A stretch of 6,234 bases of DNA from contig JAUVKD010000058.1 in NCBI GenBank assembly GCA_030596385.1, forward strand, positions 1 through 6,234, in the 5' to 3' direction. This DNA comes from Methanosarcinaceae archaeon (GTDB taxonomy: Archaea; Halobacteriota; Methanosarcinia; Methanosarcinales; Methanosarcinaceae). Under the pieces are notes generated by a model. The model saw only the letters and a list, made by a program, of their open reading frames with translations, did not search any database and was not told the DNA's origin. A program made the translations under genes and the position numbers. Within the stretch, counting starts at the first letter, position 1. Each line of letters opens with the position of its first letter. Below are positions 5,177-6,234 of this stretch, piece by piece.

Positions 5177-5993
5177 TGTGCATAGCGTTTTTAGTCAAAA
5201 TGAACCAATAAACTTTAATGATTTTTGGATTGAACATAAAGACAGATTTAATACATGGTTGCAATTCAAAGACATTTCTAAGCGTACAAAGCAGAATTAT
5301 TCAAGTTCATTAGCAAGATTCTTTGAAAATAATGCAATTCATAAACCAAATGAATTTAGGGGTTTACAATTGAAAGATAAAGAAGCTCGTAGTCTGAGGA
5401 ATTTAATAAACTATTGTGAGGATGAAGAGATTGAAAATGTATGTGGGTTTAGTATAGAGAAGTGGAGGCGTTTTATTAAGATAAAAAAATCAGGAGCCGT
5501 AGAAATTTATGTCACTGATGAAGAGATTAAAGAAGCTTATGAAGCCTGCCCTGAGGAAATAAAACCAATCTATAGTTTGTTGGTATATTCAGGAAATAGA
5601 CTCACACACATTCATAAAATGTTAGAGATGTTTAATGAACATAACATTATTATAGATGGAAATATTGCCTATTATCCAACAGCTTCTTTATTAAAGGGCA
5701 CAAAAAGAACATTTCAGGTTTTCTTACCTGCTTCATATATTCCAAGGCTTAAAAAGATTGGAAAATTGAGGTCTTATGATAACATTACAAAAAATATACG
5801 TTATGGGCGCGTCTCTGTGAAGACTATTCGTAAATGGCATTTGAACTTTATGATTAAAGAAGGCGTTACTGAAAGTTTAGCTGATTTCATTCAAGGGCGC
5901 GCGCCTGCAACTGTTGGAAGTGCACATTATCTTAACAAGGTAGAACAGGCAAGAGTGGAATATGCTAAGATGATTGATCAATTTCCAATATAA
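5169..5993 (+). CDS. int: SSV-type tyrosine integrase, C-terminal part int(C), split at the attachment site
   Basis: The 274 residues counted from GTG 5169 comprise an N-terminal SAM-like/core-binding region (about 10-110) and a catalytic domain. Visible catalytic residues are R144 (SGNRLTH), K176/K179 (KGTKR), K218-T-I-R221, R244 (IQGRAP) and nucleophile Y254 (AHYL). The K-x-x-R in place of H-x-x-R is characteristic of archaeal SSV-like integrases. The frame is open leftwards through the tRNA-derived core (reading GPAEIRTQDLRRV) to a stop at 5118-5120, without an ATG. The nominal GTG lies inside the att core and has no SD. Thus the true N-terminal segment was separated by integration and should be at the other element end. 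Expression in the integrated state is doubtful; excision would restore the full gene. Confidence 0.85.
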   Translation: MKAVHSVFSQNEPINFNDFWIEHKDRFNTWLQFKDISKRTKQNYSSSLARFFENNAIHKPNEFRGLQLKDKEARSLRNLINYCEDEEIENVCGFSIEKWRRFIKIKKSGAVEIYVTDEEIKEAYEACPEEIKPIYSLLVYSGNRLTHIHKMLEMFNEHNIIIDGNIAYYPTASLLKGTKRTFQVFLPASYIPRLKKIGKLRSYDNITKNIRYGRVSVKTIRKWHLNFMIKEGVTESLADFIQGRAPATVGSAHYLNKVEQARVEYAKMIDQFPI

Positions 5994-5998
5994 CGCTT

Positions 5999-6112
5999 AT
6001 GTGGAGTACTTTGTTATATGAAGCAAAATGTAAGGATGAGAAGCCGTTTACTATTAATGCTCATGTTAAAGATCGGGTTGAGCAATGGGATAAATTGGTG
6101 ACTGGGGTTTAA
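5999..6112 (+). CDS. small ORF of 37 residues after int, unrecognised
   Basis: An ATG five nt after the int stop begins MWSTLLYEAKCKDEKPFTIN and ends DRVEQWDKLVTGV. Composition is protein-like, with balanced charge, aromatic residues and no membrane segment. No SD precedes it, and the frame is open upstream inside int, so it may be a decayed remnant of a longer gene rather than a functional gene. No family is recognised. Confidence 0.3.
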   Translation: MWSTLLYEAKCKDEKPFTINAHVKDRVEQWDKLVTGV

Positions 6113-6124
6113 TTGTACTGTTTA

Positions 6125-6168
6125 AATTTTGAACGTTCAATTTAGTACACAAAATACTAATTTTGAAC
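6125..6168. promoter_or_regulatory. palindrome cluster downstream of the integrase
   Basis: A perfect 12-bp palindrome TTGAACGTTCAA (6129-6140) is followed by an inverted repeat TTAGTA/TACTAA (6142-6147 and 6155-6160). The string AATTTTGAAC occurs directly repeated at 6125-6134 and 6159-6168. Nested repeats of this kind suggest an operator, an origin-type site or a bidirectional terminator of the element. The sequence alone does not choose between these. Confidence 0.45.
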
Positions 6169-6209
6169 ATAATTATGCCTATTGATATGTAAAAAATAGA
6201 CAAAAAAAG

Positions 6210-6234
6210 GTATCCACTTCAAATCTAAGGGTAA
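6210..6234. mobile_element. left terminus of a second MITE/IS copy, cut by window edge
   Basis: The last 25 bp are identical to the first 25 bp of the element at 3090 (GTATCCACTTCAAATC onward), and the match runs to the end of the window. The preceding bases, AAAAAAAG (6202-6209), differ from the flank of the first copy apart from the final AG, as expected for an independent insertion. It could be a second MITE or the end of the autonomous IS that carries the transposase. Confidence 0.65.

Noticed and set aside
4886..5264. Minus-strand frames of about 66 codons near the attachment site
   Set aside because: They cross the tRNA core or hairpins, have no SD, and no recognisable motifs; treated as chance frames.

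Overview
The window looks archaeal, most likely from a methanogen of the Methanosarcinales (Methanosarcinaceae). The basis is the protein set: an archaeal proteasome alpha subunit, the RNase P proteins Pop5 and Rpp30, a COG1325 RNA-binding protein, ribosomal protein L15e, a small MoaD/ThiS-type modifier, Nob1 and a GfcR-type PRTase-HTH protein. AT-rich TATA-like promoters and strong Shine-Dalgarno (SD) sites also fit. The family-level assignment is a judgement from remembered protein sequences, not from a search.

Positions 1-2470, minus strand: one end of the archaeal exosome/proteasome superoperon, read right to left as L15e, COG1325, Rpp30, Pop5 and then, after a 198-bp gap with its own probable promoter, the first 40 codons of psmA. 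The first four genes overlap each other and all begin with GTG or TTG. They couple ribosome synthesis, tRNA 5' processing and RNA/protein turnover. Positions 2471-2670 are a divergent promoter region with a possible 22-codon leader ORF ahead of L15e.

Positions 2671-3005, plus strand: an undescribed-looking 41-residue basic/acidic micro-protein whose stop overlaps the start of a SAMP/MoaD-like ubiquitin-fold protein ending in Gly-Gly. Positions 3006-3557 contain no convincing gene but are rich in structure: a complete 114-bp MITE-like element with terminal inverted repeats and a perfect 8-bp target duplication, a hairpin, and three tandem 62-bp units that each carry a stem-loop.

Positions 3558-4744, plus strand: Nob1 (16S rRNA 3'-end endonuclease), which appears to start at a non-canonical ATT (or ACG) codon behind an ideal SD, then GfcR with its own TATA box and a dyad near the expected transcription start.

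Positions 4745-5131 are non-coding chromosome. A copy of the 3' part of a tRNA-Val(CAC) gene (5132-5176, minus orientation) marks the boundary of an integrated element. Immediately inside it lies the C-terminal part of an SSV-type tyrosine integrase, arranged as expected after an integrase gene is split at its internal attachment site. The rest of the element (5994-6234) has a small ORF, a palindrome cluster and, at the very edge, the first 25 bp of a second copy of the MITE/IS terminus. The intact tRNA-Val gene and int(N) should lie to the right, outside the window.
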